Assembly: GCA_017987575.1 (NCBI GenBank) | Contig: JAGNTK010000008.1 | Coordinates: 1 to 44,312 of the forward strand | DNA length: 44,312 bases | Source of the DNA: Novosphingobium sp. | GTDB taxonomy: Bacteria; Pseudomonadota; Alphaproteobacteria; Sphingomonadales; Sphingomonadaceae | Reading direction: 5' to 3' | Shown: piece by piece, positions 43,459 through 44,312 of the stretch | Numbering within the stretch: position 1 is the first letter of the stretch | Layout of the letters: each line of letters starts with the position of its first letter | Made by a program: the position numbers and the translations under genes | The notes under the pieces: model-generated | The model's input: only the letters and a program-made list of their open reading frames with translations | Told to the model about the DNA's origin: nothing | The model's database searches: none

Positions 43459-44312
43459 ATGCGCAAACTCGTCATTGGGATGGCGCTGGCCTCTACGGCT
43501 CTCGCAACGCCGGCTTTGGCCCGCGACGATTCCTGGTATATCGAAGGTGATGTCGGCGGCGTTCTCGTCGAAGACATGGAAAACCTTGCTGGTCCAGGCG
43601 TCGGCACGCTCAACACCAAGATCGGCTATGATGCCGGTATCGCTGTTGGCTATGACTTCGGTGGTTTCCGCCTCGAAGCGGAAACCAGCTATCGCCGCGC
43701 CAGCGCCGATGGTTACACCGTAGGATCGACGGTCTATTCGGGTGCGAACCTGGACGGTCATGCCAGCGCGCTGAGCTTCATGCTCAACGGCTTGCTGGAC
43801 TTCGGCGACGATGATGGTCTTCAAGGCTTCGTCGGCGGCGGTGCAGGGATCGGCCGCGTGAATGTTGTTGCTGATGTTCCCGGCACCGGCTCTGACATCA
43901 ACGATTCGGACTCGGGCTTCGCTTGGCAGGCTCTGGCCGGCATCCGTATGCCGGTGACTGATAATGTCGACGTCGGCCTGAAGTATCGCTTCTACAATCA
44001 GGACAACGTAAACCTGGTTGGCACTGGCGGTCAGAATGGTCCGGCTCTGCGTGAAGGGGACACCCGCTTCCGTTCGCACTCGCTGATGCTGACGCTGGGC
44101 TACAACTTCGGTGGCGAAGAAGCGGCTCCGCCGCCTCCGCCTCCTCCGCCCCCGCCGCCTCCTCCGCCTCCTCCGCCCCCTCCTCCTCCTCCGCCGCCTG
44201 CGCCGGTGTGTGAGAAGGGTCCGTACATCGTGTTCTTCGACTGGGATAAGTCGGACATCACGCCGGAAGCCGCTTCGATCCTGGATTCGGCCGCTGCTGC
44301 CTATGGCAACTG
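43459..44312 (+). CDS. OmpA family outer membrane protein (3' end outside window)
   Basis: 284 residues are visible. A signal peptide (MRKLVIGMALASTALATPALA, cut after residue 21) leads into an eight-strand beta-barrel-like domain with alternating aromatic strands (WYIEGDVGGVL, GYDFGGFRLEAETSY, GFVGGGAGIGRV, DVGLKYRFYNQ, LMLTLGYNFGG). Then comes a run of 24 prolines and the start of the periplasmic peptidoglycan-binding OmpA domain (PYIVFFDWDKSDITPEAASIL). AGGGG lies 9 bases before ATG 43459. Codon use is biased (GGT, GCT, CCT), as in highly expressed genes. The 190 bases upstream hold its promoter but no clear box was found. Confidence 0.95.
   Translation, partial: MRKLVIGMALASTALATPALARDDSWYIEGDVGGVLVEDMENLAGPGVGTLNTKIGYDAGIAVGYDFGGFRLEAETSYRRASADGYTVGSTVYSGANLDGHASALSFMLNGLLDFGDDDGLQGFVGGGAGIGRVNVVADVPGTGSDINDSDSGFAWQALAGIRMPVTDNVDVGLKYRFYNQDNVNLVGTGGQNGPALREGDTRFRSHSLMLTLGYNFGGEEAAPPPPPPPPPPPPPPPPPPPPPPPPAPVCEKGPYIVFFDWDKSDITPEAASILDSAAAAYGN
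44128..44199 (+). repeat. Polyproline-coding CCN tract
   Basis: 24 consecutive proline codons (a mix of CCG, CCT and CCC), followed by Ala-Pro. It forms the hinge between barrel and peptidoglycan-binding domain of the OmpA protein. Such a tract needs elongation factor P for translation and may vary in length between strains. Confidence 0.95.

Overview
The window is a chromosomal segment of an alphaproteobacterium, most probably a sphingomonad (Sphingomonadales, Erythrobacteraceae-like). The reasons are: high GC with ATG/GTG/TTG starts; the cell-cycle regulators CtrA and DivK; a NrnC-type nano-RNase; a one-cysteine DksA; an acyl carrier protein plus serine palmitoyltransferase pair for sphingolipid synthesis; a gene transfer agent (GTA) locus; and an OmpA protein with a long polyproline hinge. 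Gene calls rest on translated sequence, motifs and context read by eye; no database search was possible.

Layout. 1-3209 holds the end of gltB and all of gltD (ammonium assimilation). 3206-9751 is a mixed block: pirin, an ATP-grasp enzyme, an AT-rich HEPN-like orphan, a convergent pair of acyl-CoA dehydrogenases, a fatty acid desaturase and uracil-DNA glycosylase. 9814-14135 is a collinear run nrnC-lptC-lptA-nucleotidyltransferase-glycosyltransferase (RNA turnover and envelope glycolipid export). 14115-22222 carries a small membrane protein, mutS, maeB, a TSUP permease, a CitE-like lyase, trmB and a PH-domain protein. 22291-26816 is regulatory: ctrA with its own terminator and a CtrA-like box, DUF4112, a peptide-binding lipoprotein, PilZ, dksA and a Sel1 protein.

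26866-30108 is a tight minus-strand operon: DUF3572 (apparently with an ATT start) - HAD - RidA - GDPD - FemAB/GNAT-like. It is divergent from divK. 30709-31974 is an AT-rich, probably acquired DUF1963 gene. 32208-36115 is the sphingolipid locus: acp, a REP-like hairpin, spt, an SGNH hydrolase, an SDR and a convergent sterol-desaturase-type hydroxylase, followed by a Crp/Fnr regulator. 37151-41712 has a CadC-like TPR regulator, an exported TPR protein, and a coupled YqaA-GST pair.

The most striking feature is at 41797-43268. A promoter with a palindromic operator candidate drives an intact GTA small-terminase-like gene. The large terminase that follows breaks off in mid-domain and is joined, out of frame, to the body of a DUF2793 gene of the kind found at the far end of sphingomonad GTA clusters. 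The simplest reading is one internal deletion that removed the whole GTA structural cluster and left its two ends. The window ends inside an ompA-family gene.
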